Below, piece by piece: positions 33,088-41,013 of a DNA stretch of 64,000 bases. Source of the stretch: Limiplasma sp958448555 (GTDB taxonomy: Bacteria > Bacillota > Clostridia > Christensenellales > Aristaeellaceae); NCBI GenBank assembly GCA_958448555.1, contig CAUDEL010000010.1, positions 4,012 to 68,011 of the forward strand, read 5' to 3'. Position numbers and translations under genes: made by a program. Numbering within the stretch: position 1 is the stretch's first letter; every line of letters begins with the position of its first letter. Under the pieces are notes generated by a model. The model made no database searches and had not been told where the DNA came from. It worked only from the letters and a program-made list of their open reading frames with translations.

Positions 33088-34107
33088 ATGCAAAGGAATC
33101 TGGTCGTATCTTCGTCTCCTTTCCTGCGCGACACCTCTGTGTCCACGCGCAGGCTGATGGGGGATGTGGTCATCGCGCTGCTGCCCACCGCGCTGGCAGC
33201 CATCTGGTTCTTCGGAGCCCCCGCGCTGGCGCTGATGGTCGTCGCGGTTGCGTTTGCGGTGCTCTCCGAGCTCGTCTATGAGAAGATCGCCCATCAAAAA
33301 AGCACCATCATGGACCTCAGCGCCGTAGTAACCGGCCTGCTGCTGGCCTTCAACCTGCCTGCTAACGCGCCCTGGTGGATGGCGGCGATCGGCTCGGTCA
33401 TCGCCATTGTGCTGGTCAAGCAGATGTTTGGCGGCATCGGTCAGAACTTTATCAACCCCGCGCTGGCCGCCCGCACCATTTTGATGCTCTCCTGGGCGGG
33501 CCTCATCGCCGCGACCGCCATGCCCATGGGCGGGCAGATTTTCGGCCTGACCTCCGGCACGGTGGACACCGTCGCCTCCGCGACGCCGCTTGTTTCCAGC
33601 AGCTATTCGCTCTGGCAGCTTTTCATCGGCGACGTGCCCGGCATGCTGGGTGAAACCTGCAAGCTGACGCTCATTCTGGGTGGCGTGTATCTGATCGTAC
33701 GCAAGGTCATTGACTGGCGCATCCCGGTCTTCTTTATCGGCACCGCCCTGATCCTGTTCTGGATCCAGACCGGCGTCTTCTACTCTGTGGAAAGCGGGAC
33801 GGACAATGCCCTCTACCAGCTTCTCAGCGGCGGCCTGCTGCTGGGCGCCTTCTTCATGGCCACGGACTATGTCACCAGCCCGGTCAGCAAGTGGGGCAAG
33901 GTGATTATGGGTATCGGCTGTGCGGTTATCCTCTTTGTGATCCGCACCTACAACAACAGCTATCCCGAGGGATGCTCCTTCGGCATCCTGTTCATGAACG
34001 TGCTTACGCCGCTCATCGACAAGTGGACCATGCCCCGCACCTTCGGCGCGGTGAAGCCTGAAAAGGCGAAGAAAGGCGAGGCTAAGCAGGGAGGTGCGAA
34101 GGCATGA
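33088..34107 (+). CDS. rnfD: Rnf complex membrane subunit RnfD
   Basis: A 339-residue membrane subunit with about ten helices. FINPALAARTIL near residue 122 and the DTVASATPL segment (about 165-173), where the covalent FMN-threonine of RnfD is attached, identify it. It normally passes electrons with RnfG, its extracytoplasmic flavoprotein partner, but here its stop overlaps the rnfE start by four bases, leaving no space for rnfG at its usual position. Confidence 0.95.
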   Translation: MQRNLVVSSSPFLRDTSVSTRRLMGDVVIALLPTALAAIWFFGAPALALMVVAVAFAVLSELVYEKIAHQKSTIMDLSAVVTGLLLAFNLPANAPWWMAAIGSVIAIVLVKQMFGGIGQNFINPALAARTILMLSWAGLIAATAMPMGGQIFGLTSGTVDTVASATPLVSSSYSLWQLFIGDVPGMLGETCKLTLILGGVYLIVRKVIDWRIPVFFIGTALILFWIQTGVFYSVESGTDNALYQLLSGGLLLGAFFMATDYVTSPVSKWGKVIMGIGCAVILFVIRTYNNSYPEGCSFGILFMNVLTPLIDKWTMPRTFGAVKPEKAKKGEAKQGGAKA

Positions 34108-34742
34108 AAAACAAATCCTTGTTTCATGTGTTTACAAACGGTCTGTTGAATGAGAACCCCACCTTCCGCCTGCTGCTGGGCATGTGCCCGACGCTGGCCA
34201 TTTCCACGGCTGCGTCCTCCGGCGTGGGCATGGGGTTGGCTACGACGTTCGTGCTGGTGTTTTCCAACATGGTCATCTCCATGCTTCGCCATATCATTCC
34301 CGAGCGCGTGCGTATTCCGGGCTTCATCGTGGTCATTGCAACGTTCGTTACCATCATCGACCTCATCATCAAGGCGTTTTTGCCCTCCATGTCCGATTCG
34401 CTGGGCATTTACATCCCCCTGATCGTGGTCAACTGCATCATCTTTGCCCGCGCTGAATCCTATGCCTTTAAAAACCCCGTCCTCCCGTCCGCCGTGGACG
34501 GCCTGGGCATGGGTCTTGGCTTCACGTGCTCGCTGACGCTTTTGTCCTCCGTGCGCGAGATCATCGGCAGCGGCAAGTGGTTCGGCATGCAGGTCATGCC
34601 CGAGGCATACAAGCCCATGTCGGTCATCATCACCCCGTCGGGCGGCTTCCTCACGCTGGGCATCCTGCTTCTGATCGTCAACGGCATCGTCAAGTACATC
34701 GGCAAGCGCAAGCAAATGAAGGCAAGGGGTGAGATCGCATGA
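34104..34742 (+). CDS. rnfE: Rnf complex membrane subunit RnfE
   Basis: A 212-residue hydrophobic subunit of the RnfA/RnfE (NqrD/E) family. NENPTFRLLLGMCPTLAISTAASSG-type start (residues about 16-40), LIVVNCIIFARAES and SVREIIGSGKWFG are RnfE marks. RnfA and RnfE are inverted-topology homologues that together hold a membrane [2Fe-2S] cluster; the conserved Cys of LGMCPTLA and NCIIFARA are both present. It overlaps rnfD and rnfA by ATGA on both sides. Confidence 0.95.
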   Translation: MKNKSLFHVFTNGLLNENPTFRLLLGMCPTLAISTAASSGVGMGLATTFVLVFSNMVISMLRHIIPERVRIPGFIVVIATFVTIIDLIIKAFLPSMSDSLGIYIPLIVVNCIIFARAESYAFKNPVLPSAVDGLGMGLGFTCSLTLLSSVREIIGSGKWFGMQVMPEAYKPMSVIITPSGGFLTLGILLLIVNGIVKYIGKRKQMKARGEIA

Positions 34743-35317
34743 ACGAACTGCTTTTGATCGTCATCGGCAGCGTCCTGGTCAACAACTTCGTCATGTCGCA
34801 GTTTTTGGGAATCTGCCCGTTCCTGGGCGTTTCCAAAAAGACGGAGACGGCGCTTGGTATGGGCATGGCCGTCACCTTCGTCATGGCGCTGGCATCCCTG
34901 ATTACCTACTTCATTCAGGCTTATCTGCTGGTCCCGCTGGATCTGGAATACATGCAGACCATCGCGTTTATTCTGGTTATCGCGGTTCTGGTACAGATCG
35001 TGGAGATCGCGCTTAAAAAAATCAGCCGTTCGCTCTATCAGGCGCTTGGCGTTTATCTTCCTTTGATTACCACCAACTGCGCCGTGCTTGGCGTGGCGCT
35101 GCTTAACACGCGCGAAGGATATAATCTCATTGAGTCTGTTGTCAACGGCACAAGCGCTGCGATCGGCTTTACCATCGCCATCGTAATGTTTGCCAGCATC
35201 CGCGAGCGCATGGCGACCGGCAATCTGCCCAAATGGATGGATGGCTTCCCCGGGGCGCTGATTACCGCCGGTCTGATGTCCCTGGCGTTCCAGGGCTTCT
35301 CCGGCCTGATCCAGTAA
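34739..35317 (+). CDS. rnfA: Rnf complex membrane subunit RnfA
   Basis: A 192-residue membrane subunit paired with RnfE. Diagnostic segments are NNFVMSQFLGICPFLGVSKK (about 14-33) and LPLITTNCAVLGVALLN (about 104-120), each with one of the cysteines ligating the intramembrane cluster. The start overlaps the rnfE stop by four bases; rnfB follows after 18 bases. Confidence 0.96.
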   Translation: MNELLLIVIGSVLVNNFVMSQFLGICPFLGVSKKTETALGMGMAVTFVMALASLITYFIQAYLLVPLDLEYMQTIAFILVIAVLVQIVEIALKKISRSLYQALGVYLPLITTNCAVLGVALLNTREGYNLIESVVNGTSAAIGFTIAIVMFASIRERMATGNLPKWMDGFPGALITAGLMSLAFQGFSGLIQ

Positions 35318-35335
35318 GAAAGAGAGGGCTCACGA

Positions 35336-36388
35336 ATGATTCCTGTTTTGATTGGCGTAGGGGTCCTGGGCGGGCTTGGCCTGGTCTTGGGCTTGCTGCT
35401 GACGGTTGCCAACAAGGTGTTTGAGATTCCTTCCGACCCCAAGCGCGACGCGGTGCGAAATGCGCTGCCCGGCGCAAACTGCGGCGGATGCGGCTTTGCC
35501 GGCTGCGACGCGCTGGCAGACGCCATCGCCGCTGGCAAGGCGCCCATCAGCGCCTGTCCTGTGGGCGGGTCTGCGGTAGCCTCCGAGATCGCGAAGATCA
35601 TGGGTGTGGAAGAAACGCCCCAGCAGGTTCGCAACATCGCAACCGTGGTCTGCCAGGGGACGCTGGATCGCTGCAAGACCAAATTTGTCTATCACGGCAT
35701 CAGGGACTGTGTCGCCGCCACGCTCGTCAATGACGGCAACAAGGCCTGCAAGTATGCCTGCCTTGGCCTTGGCACCTGTGTTCGCGCCTGTAAATTCGAT
35801 GCCATTCACATCGACGAACATTCCGGCATCGCCCGCGTGGACCCGGACAAGTGCCAGAGCTGCGGCGCCTGCGTGCGCGCCTGTCCCAAGCATGTGTTGA
35901 GCCTCCAGCCCGAGATTGTGCCTGTGCGCCTTCTGTGCCGTGCCGCCGAGGAGGGCAATCTCGTCAGCGATAACTGCAAAATCGGCTGCGTAGGCTGCGA
36001 GCTGTGCAAAGACGCCTGCAAGTTTGGCGCCATCACGATGGTCAACCACCTGCCCGTGATCGACATGAGCAAGTGCACGGGCTGCATGATGTGCGCAGAA
36101 ACCTGTCCCAACGGTTCTCTGTGGGGCGATTTCGACAACCGCAAGATCGCGGAGATCGACCGCGATCTGTGCATCGGCTGCACCATCTGCAAGCGCACCT
36201 GTCAGTTTGAGGCCATTTCCGGCGCGCTCAAACAGATCCATGAGGTCAACGAGGCCTGTACCGGCTGCGGCGAATGTGTCAAGAAGTGCCCCAAGAAGGC
36301 CATTACGCTGCACGTGCGCAAGCATCCGCGCGACGCAAACGCAAAGGTGGGAACAACGCCTGTGGCTCCTGCGGTTCCCAAGTCCTGA
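35336..36388 (+). CDS. rnfB: Rnf complex ferredoxin-like subunit RnfB
   Basis: Ferredoxin-accepting subunit, 350 residues: an N-terminal membrane anchor (about 3-27), a CGGCGFAGCDALA cluster domain (about 50-62), then six further Cys-rich motifs, CKYACLGLGTCVRAC, CQSCGACVRACP, CKIGCVGCELCKDAC, CTGCMMCAETCP, CIGCTICKRTC and CTGCGECVKKCP. This high number of clusters is typical of clostridial RnfB, longer than the proteobacterial form. It is the last gene; the hairpin-rich element begins nine bases after the stop. Confidence 0.95.
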   Translation: MIPVLIGVGVLGGLGLVLGLLLTVANKVFEIPSDPKRDAVRNALPGANCGGCGFAGCDALADAIAAGKAPISACPVGGSAVASEIAKIMGVEETPQQVRNIATVVCQGTLDRCKTKFVYHGIRDCVAATLVNDGNKACKYACLGLGTCVRACKFDAIHIDEHSGIARVDPDKCQSCGACVRACPKHVLSLQPEIVPVRLLCRAAEEGNLVSDNCKIGCVGCELCKDACKFGAITMVNHLPVIDMSKCTGCMMCAETCPNGSLWGDFDNRKIAEIDRDLCIGCTICKRTCQFEAISGALKQIHEVNEACTGCGECVKKCPKKAITLHVRKHPRDANAKVGTTPVAPAVPKS

Positions 36389-36396
36389 GTTTCAAG

Positions 36397-36775
36397 GCGC
36401 GGCGGACAAAATGTCCGCCGCTCAGCGTGTCGAAAAAGCTCGCCTGCGGCGATCTTTTCCGACAGGTATGCGCCGTTTCCCTCTCGCCCCTGCGGGGCTC
36501 CCGGGCGGGAAACGGCGTAAGGAAACCTTGCTTTGCAAGGCTTCCGAACCCACCGCGCATGTCGCTGGGTTCGGATTTCATTCGGAGGGGACGGAGGGAA
36601 GCGTGTGCCCTGTGGGCACTTGCGCGAAGCGCAAAGCGACCCGAAGGAGTCAACCGAAACGAGCGGTGGGCGCGGCCAGCGCCCGCCGCGACGATTGAGG
36701 TTGCGGGTCTGCGCCCCTCCGAACCTCCCATAAGGTTTTTTGACAGTCTGCGCGGCGGACAAAATGTCCGCCGCT
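36397..36775. repeat. Multi-hairpin non-coding element bounded by 26-bp palindromic direct repeats
   Basis: The 379-bp stretch between rnfB and proC has no supportable gene. Both ends carry the same 26-bp sequence (36397-36422 and 36750-36775), itself a 10-bp stem with an AAA loop. Between them lie successive stem-loops: 36429-36463 (16-pair stem, two mismatches), 36471-36517 (perfect 11-bp outer stem with inner hairpin), 36521-36545, 36544-36574 (perfect 9 bp), 36605-36619, 36620-36634, 36665-36687 and 36697-36727. The density is far above chance. Candidates are a dispersed repeat, a non-autonomous mobile element, or a structured RNA at the rnf 3' end. Function unknown. Confidence 0.75.
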
Positions 36776-36778
36776 TTT
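36752..36778 (+). terminator. Hairpin with short T-run before proC (right-hand repeat copy)
   Basis: The right copy of the 26-bp repeat folds into a 10-bp GC-rich stem followed by TTTT, so it can act as a terminator for rnf read-through. The left copy lacks the T-run. Confidence 0.55.
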
Positions 36779-36800
36779 CCAGTTGAAGGGAGCATGCGTT

Positions 36801-37628
36801 ATGAAGGTAGGTTTTATCGGTGCGGGCAACATGGGCGGCGCGATCATGCGCGGCGCTTTTCAGCACGGCTTTCTCAAGCCTTATGAGACCATGGTCTATG
36901 ATGTAAGCGAGCAGCAGCTCGCTTCGGTCACCGCTGTTTATCCGATCCATGTCGCCGAAAGCAACGTCCAGCTGGCGCGGGAATGTGAATTTTTGATCCT
37001 TGCGGTCAAGCCGGTCTTTCTTCGCGGCGTGCTGGATGAGATCCAGAAATATGTGCACAATAAGAGAATCATCTCCATTGCCGCCGGCTGGTCCATGGCC
37101 ATGCTGACCGAAGCGCTCGGCAGGGAAAACAGCGCGCAGGTGCTGCGCGTAATGCCCAATACGCCGGCGCTGGTTGGGGCGGGGTATACCGCGATTTGCG
37201 AAGAGCATACGTTCAACAAAGCCGCGCTGGCCTGGGCAAAGGAGCTGTTTTCCACGCTTGGCATGGTTCAGGTCCTCCCGGAACGGCTCTTTGACGCGGT
37301 GGTGGCCGTCAGCGGCAGTAGCCCGGCCTACGTCTACATGTTTATCGATGCCATGGCCGACGGTGCGGTGCGGCTGGGTATGCCCAGAAAAATGGCTATC
37401 CAGGCAGCCGCGCAGGCGGTTTTGGGCTCGGCCAAGATGGTGCTGGATACGGGCGAGCATCCGGACGCATTAAAGGATAACGTCTGTTCGCCCGGGGGAA
37501 CGACCATCGAGGCGGTCCACGCCCTGGAAAAGAACGGTTTCAGGGGAATCGTCATGGAAGCGATGGATGCCTGCGCGCGCAAGAACCGCAAGATGTCGAC
37601 GCCGCCGGACAGGAGAGGAAAGCTATGA
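36801..37628 (+). CDS. proC: Pyrroline-5-carboxylate reductase
   Basis: Last step of proline synthesis, NAD(P)H-dependent, cytosolic, 275 residues. The Rossmann loop GFIGAGNMGGAIMRG is at the N-terminus, VMPNTPALVGAGYTAI at about 117-132, and the catalytic/dimer region SGSSPAYVYMFIDAMADGAV at about 171-190. ATG 36801 follows GAAGGGA. The stop overlaps rnhA by ATGA. Confidence 0.95.
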   Translation: MKVGFIGAGNMGGAIMRGAFQHGFLKPYETMVYDVSEQQLASVTAVYPIHVAESNVQLARECEFLILAVKPVFLRGVLDEIQKYVHNKRIISIAAGWSMAMLTEALGRENSAQVLRVMPNTPALVGAGYTAICEEHTFNKAALAWAKELFSTLGMVQVLPERLFDAVVAVSGSSPAYVYMFIDAMADGAVRLGMPRKMAIQAAAQAVLGSAKMVLDTGEHPDALKDNVCSPGGTTIEAVHALEKNGFRGIVMEAMDACARKNRKMSTPPDRRGKL

Positions 37629-38152
37629 CCCAGACCAAGCCCAAGCGCACTGTGCAGCTTTATACGGATGGCGCCTGCTCCGGCAATCCAGGCCCCGGCG
37701 GCTGGGGCTGCATCCTGTGCTACAATGGAAAAACCAAGGAAATGTCCGGGCATATGGCGCAAACGACCAACAACCGCATGGAGATCTTTGCGGTTATCAG
37801 CGGATTGGGCGCCCTGAAGGAGCCCTGCATTGTCGAGGTTTATTCCGATTCGGCTTACACGGTCAATGCCTTTAACGAGCACTGGATCGATAACTGGCAG
37901 AAAAACGGCTGGATGAACAGCAAAAAGCAACCCGTGGAAAACAGCGATCTTTGGAAGCTGCTTTTGCAGATCATTCGAATCAAAAGACACGAGATTAGCT
38001 TTCACAAGGTGAAGGGGCATGCGGACAACCCCTGGAACAACCGCTGTGACGAGCTGGCGACGGCTGCGATTCGTGAATACCGCCGTCTCAACGGCGAAGA
38101 AGAGCCGCTTTCGTCGGCGGGGGAGAGCACGGGACAGAAGCAGCGTTCTTAA
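37625..38152 (+). CDS. rnhA: Ribonuclease HI
   Basis: Removes RNA from RNA-DNA hybrids, 175 residues. The catalytic DEDD set is visible in YTDGACSGNPGPGGWG, NNRMEIFAVISGL, YSDSAYTVNAF and GHADNPWNNRCDELA. The handle-region sequence NGWMNSKKQPVEN is present, as in bacterial RNase HI. A 20-residue polar C-terminal tail is unremarkable. Coupled to proC by a four-base overlap; an intrinsic terminator follows. A second RNase H (RnhB) is at 59937. Confidence 0.95.
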   Translation: MTQTKPKRTVQLYTDGACSGNPGPGGWGCILCYNGKTKEMSGHMAQTTNNRMEIFAVISGLGALKEPCIVEVYSDSAYTVNAFNEHWIDNWQKNGWMNSKKQPVENSDLWKLLLQIIRIKRHEISFHKVKGHADNPWNNRCDELATAAIREYRRLNGEEEPLSSAGESTGQKQRS

Positions 38153-38173
38153 AACCTTTTCACAAGAATCCTT

Positions 38174-38204
38174 GGCGGGCCGGTCTGTGGTCCGCCGCTT
38201 TTTT
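38174..38204 (+). terminator. Intrinsic terminator after rnhA
   Basis: GGCGGGCC (38174-38181) pairs with GGTCCGCC (38189-38196) with one G-U pair, followed by GC and six T. It closes the proC-rnhA unit. Confidence 0.82.
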
Positions 38205-38226
38205 AAAGGATGTATAAGGAACGGTC

Positions 38227-38255
38227 TTGACAGCTTGAAGAAAGCGGGGTAAAAT
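38227..38255 (+). promoter_or_regulatory. Sigma-A promoter of the tyrosine recombinase gene
   Basis: TTGACA at 38227-38232, 17 bp, TAAAAT at 38250-38255: the same boxes and spacing as the arsR-pot promoter. Downstream, AAGAACA occurs twice about 15 bp apart (within 38258-38281), a possible regulator site. Confidence 0.75.
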
Positions 38256-38333
38256 GCAAAAGAACATTTCGCTAAAGAACACTTTTACGAATAGATGACA
38301 CTGCAAAACCCATCTTTTCCGGGAGGCGCCATT

Positions 38334-39434
38334 ATGCCCGAAATCACATACCAGGAGCGGCTCAACAGCGAACGCACCGAAAAAGTCCGCCGAATGTTGC
38401 GGGAGCTTCCTCCGTCCTGCTCGGACTTTATCAACAGCATCACCATGACCACCAGCCCACTCACGCGCATGGCCTACACGATCGATTTACAGACGTTTTG
38501 CAGCTATGCGGTCAAGGAAATTCCCTATTTTTCGACAAAAGAGCCCTCCTGCTGGACCGATGAGGACCTTGCCCGTTTCACGGCGCGCGACCTGAACGGC
38601 TATGCCGATTATCTGACCCTGTATTATAAGGGCGCGAACATCGACGAAACCGTCGAACAGCAAAAGGTGCTCCGAAACCACGAGTGCGGCGTCATGCGCA
38701 AGCTTTCCTCCCTGCGCTCCTATTTCGATTATCTCTTCAAGATGGAACGGATTCCAGGAAACGTCGCCGCCCTGGTTTCTCTGCCCAAGCTGCACGAAAA
38801 ACCCATTCTCCACCTCATCGGCGCTGAAATCGAACGGCTCCTGACGCTTGCGGACGACGGCGCGGAACTGACGCCGACGCAGCAGCGCTTTCACAGCCAC
38901 ACCCGAAAGCGCGATTATGCCATTCTGATGCTTTTTCTGGGCACCGGCGTGCGCGTGAGCGAATGTGTGGGCATCGACGTGGGCGATCTCGATTTTGCCT
39001 CAAATGCGGTGCTGGTCACCCGCAAGGGCGGCAACCAGGTCATTCTCTATTATCCGCAGGAGGTTGCCGACGCCCTCAAGGCCTATCTGGAGGAACGAAA
39101 GCAGATCCGGCCAGCCGTCAAGGCGGACGAAAACGCGCTTTTTCTTTCCTTGCAACGCCGCCGCATCTCTCAGCGCGCCGTCCAGCTCATGGTCAAAAAG
39201 TACTGTTCCGTCGCTGTCCCGCTCAAAAAGCGCATGAGCCCCCATAAGCTGAGAAGCACCTACGCTACGCGGCTGTATCACGAAACCGAGGATATTTATC
39301 TGGTCGCGGACGCGCTGGGACATTCCGATGTCAACACCACGCGCAGGCATTATGCCGCCATGAGCGACAAGCGCCGGCGCGAGGCTGCCAAAAACGTCCA
39401 TCTCCCCTCCTCTGCGGACGATTCGGAGAAATAG
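38334..39434 (+). CDS. Tyrosine recombinase (XerC/D-like)
   Basis: Site-specific recombinase of 366 residues. An N-terminal SAM-like core-binding domain (about 1-150) precedes the catalytic domain with all expected residues: Arg in GTGVRVSECVGID, Lys in VTRKGGN, HxxR in SPHKLRSTYAT, His in LGHSDVNTTRRHY and the Tyr nucleophile at its end. GGGAGG lies seven bases before ATG 38334. It has its own promoter and adjoins lexA, with no excisionase, attachment repeats or phage genes, so a housekeeping Xer-like role is more likely than an integrase. The usual xerC slot of the hslVU operon is empty in this genome (see 48280). Confidence 0.85.
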   Translation: MPEITYQERLNSERTEKVRRMLRELPPSCSDFINSITMTTSPLTRMAYTIDLQTFCSYAVKEIPYFSTKEPSCWTDEDLARFTARDLNGYADYLTLYYKGANIDETVEQQKVLRNHECGVMRKLSSLRSYFDYLFKMERIPGNVAALVSLPKLHEKPILHLIGAEIERLLTLADDGAELTPTQQRFHSHTRKRDYAILMLFLGTGVRVSECVGIDVGDLDFASNAVLVTRKGGNQVILYYPQEVADALKAYLEERKQIRPAVKADENALFLSLQRRRISQRAVQLMVKKYCSVAVPLKKRMSPHKLRSTYATRLYHETEDIYLVADALGHSDVNTTRRHYAAMSDKRRREAAKNVHLPSSADDSEK

Positions 39435-39449
39435 AAACATTCGTTCGTA

Positions 39450-39470
39450 AAACACTTGCCAACAGTGTTT
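39450..39470. promoter_or_regulatory. Palindrome over the lexA promoter, candidate LexA operator
   Basis: AAACACT and AGTGTTT, perfect 7-bp arms around 7 bp, overlap the -35 of the lexA promoter. The sequence is not the B. subtilis CGAAC-N4-GTTCG box, so LexA binding is inferred only from autoregulation being general for lexA. Confidence 0.5.
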
Positions 39471-39485
39471 GTTTTATGGTATGCT
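39456..39485 (+). promoter_or_regulatory. lexA promoter
   Basis: TTGCCA at 39456-39461, 18 bp, TATGCT at 39480-39485 with a TG extension at 39477-39478. It lies in the 82-bp gap between the recombinase gene and lexA. Confidence 0.55.
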
Positions 39486-39516
39486 ATAGCAGACTGAAAC
39501 ATAAGGAAGTGAAGCC

Positions 39517-40125
39517 ATGAGCAATCCGCGCGGCGATACGCAGGCCCGGATCCTTGCTTATATTGAAAAGGCGACGCTCCAAAAAGGCTATCCGCCCTCT
39601 GTGCGCGAGATTTGTGATGCCACAGGGCTCAAAAGCACTTCCACGGTGCATGGCCATTTGATCCGGCTTGAGAAGAAGGGCCTGCTTTATCGGGATTCCA
39701 TGAAGCCGCGGGCCATCTCCGTTCCCGTGGATCACAAGATGTACCGCACGGAGATGGTCAACGTCCCGCTCGTGGGCCGTGTGACGGCCGGGACGCCCAT
39801 CCTGGCAACCGAAAATATTGAAGATTACATCGCCCTGCCGCAAAGCATGCTGGGCGAAGGCGAGCATTATATCTTATCGGTCCGCGGAGAAAGCATGATC
39901 GGCGTAGGCATCATGGACGGGGACTATGTGGTCGTTCGGAAACAGAATACGGCCTATAATGGCGATATCGTCATTGCCATGGTTGAAAATGAAGCCACCG
40001 TTAAGCGGTTTTACAAGGAAAAGGGCGTTTTCAGGCTTCAGCCCGAAAACCCGAAAATGGAGCCAATCATCGTGCCGGAAGTCACGGTGCTTGGCAAGGT
40101 GGTCTCGCTGTACCGCATTTTCTGA
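39517..40125 (+). CDS. lexA: SOS repressor LexA
   Basis: Represses DNA-damage genes until RecA-stimulated self-cleavage. 202 residues: winged-helix domain (about 1-70; PSVREICDATGLKSTSTVHGHL), the Ala-Gly cleavage site in GRVTAGTPILA (about 87-97), and the S24-type protease domain with Ser in RGESMIGVGIMDGDY and Lys in ENEATVKRFY. AAGGAAG precedes the ATG. A palindrome over its promoter suggests autoregulation. mgtC follows after 26 bp with no terminator. Confidence 0.96.
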   Translation: MSNPRGDTQARILAYIEKATLQKGYPPSVREICDATGLKSTSTVHGHLIRLEKKGLLYRDSMKPRAISVPVDHKMYRTEMVNVPLVGRVTAGTPILATENIEDYIALPQSMLGEGEHYILSVRGESMIGVGIMDGDYVVVRKQNTAYNGDIVIAMVENEATVKRFYKEKGVFRLQPENPKMEPIIVPEVTVLGKVVSLYRIF

Positions 40126-40151
40126 TTTTTTGATGAGGGAGTGGGCAGGGC

Positions 40152-40838
40152 ATGTCCTGGTGGGAACAGGGTCTTCGTTTGCTTTTGGCCGTCATCATCG
40201 GTTGCGTCATCGGTATTGAACGAGAACGGAAGAACCGCCCGGCGGGCATGCGCACGCATGTCCTTGTGTGCGTCGGCGCCTCCATCATTGCCATCATGGA
40301 AAGCCTGATGATCGCCGATACCATCACGCTCAACATGAATAACGAAAGCACCGGCATCGCCATCAGCTATGGCCGCATCAGCGCGCAGGTCATCAGCGGC
40401 ATCGGTTTTCTGGGCGCCGGCACGATCTTTATCAGCCAGAAGAAAATCGCCGGCCTGACGACCGCCGCCTCGCTTTGGAACGTCGCCTGCCTGGGTCTGG
40501 CTGTAGGCATGGGATATTATATCATCTCGCTGGCGGGCTGCGCGATCGTGATTATCACGCTGGCGCTTCTCCAGCGCCTGGTTCGCGTCAATTCCGTCAA
40601 GCATGTGGAGATCAAATTCATCCACCGCGTCGAAACCATCGCCTTTATTAACGATTATTTCCAGACCATCGGCGTACGTGTGCTCGATATTGACTTTCAC
40701 GTGGAAAACAAGGGCAAGTACAACCTCTACACCAATATTTATACCCTGGATATGCAAGGGAAAACCACCTACAAGGATATCGTCAACAAGCTCTCCGAAT
40801 ACGCCAACATCCAGGGCATCCGAACCCGCAACACATAA
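40152..40838 (+). CDS. MgtC/SapB-family membrane protein
   Basis: A 228-residue membrane protein. The N-terminal MgtC domain (about 1-140) has GCVIGIERERKNRPAGMRTH (about 17-36), GRISAQVISGIGFLGAGTI and GLTTAASLWNVACLGLA, the family's key segments, and four to five helices. The C-terminal 85 residues are a soluble ACT-like domain. MgtC proteins help cells cope with low Mg2+ or acid; the exact role in Firmicutes is unclear. It probably shares the lexA transcript and ends at a strong terminator. Confidence 0.88.
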   Translation: MSWWEQGLRLLLAVIIGCVIGIERERKNRPAGMRTHVLVCVGASIIAIMESLMIADTITLNMNNESTGIAISYGRISAQVISGIGFLGAGTIFISQKKIAGLTTAASLWNVACLGLAVGMGYYIISLAGCAIVIITLALLQRLVRVNSVKHVEIKFIHRVETIAFINDYFQTIGVRVLDIDFHVENKGKYNLYTNIYTLDMQGKTTYKDIVNKLSEYANIQGIRTRNT

Positions 40839-40876
40839 GCGCCGCGCTCTATCCCGGCCAGCGCCGATCAAATGCC

Positions 40877-40918
40877 ATGTTCCCATGAGGCGGCAATCCT
40901 CATGGGAACATCGTTTTT
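40877..40918 (+). terminator. Intrinsic terminator after mgtC
   Basis: A perfect 14-bp stem (40877-40890 with 40898-40911), 7-nt loop, then CG and five T. It closes the lexA-mgtC unit. Confidence 0.9.
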
Positions 40919-41013
40919 GTACCTCGAAAGCCAGTGGCGGCCGCACCCTCCGCTCGCCCCGGCATATCCTGAGAACGTGGATCTTTTCTTATTCTGCAAG
41001 GAGGGAGAAGCCT

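Noticed and set aside
34104..34107. A hidden or frameshifted rnfG between rnfD and rnfE
   Set aside because: The two genes overlap by four bases, and no SGAT-type FMN protein is readable in any frame on either side.
36303..37460. Minus-strand open frame covering the multi-hairpin element and part of proC
   Set aside because: The part over proC is antisense to it, and the part over the element follows inverted repeats, not protein-like sequence. I treat the element as non-coding.
38334..39434. Tyrosine recombinase as a phage or island integrase
   Set aside because: It has its own promoter, sits next to lexA, and I saw no excisionase, attachment-site repeat, tRNA or cargo genes.
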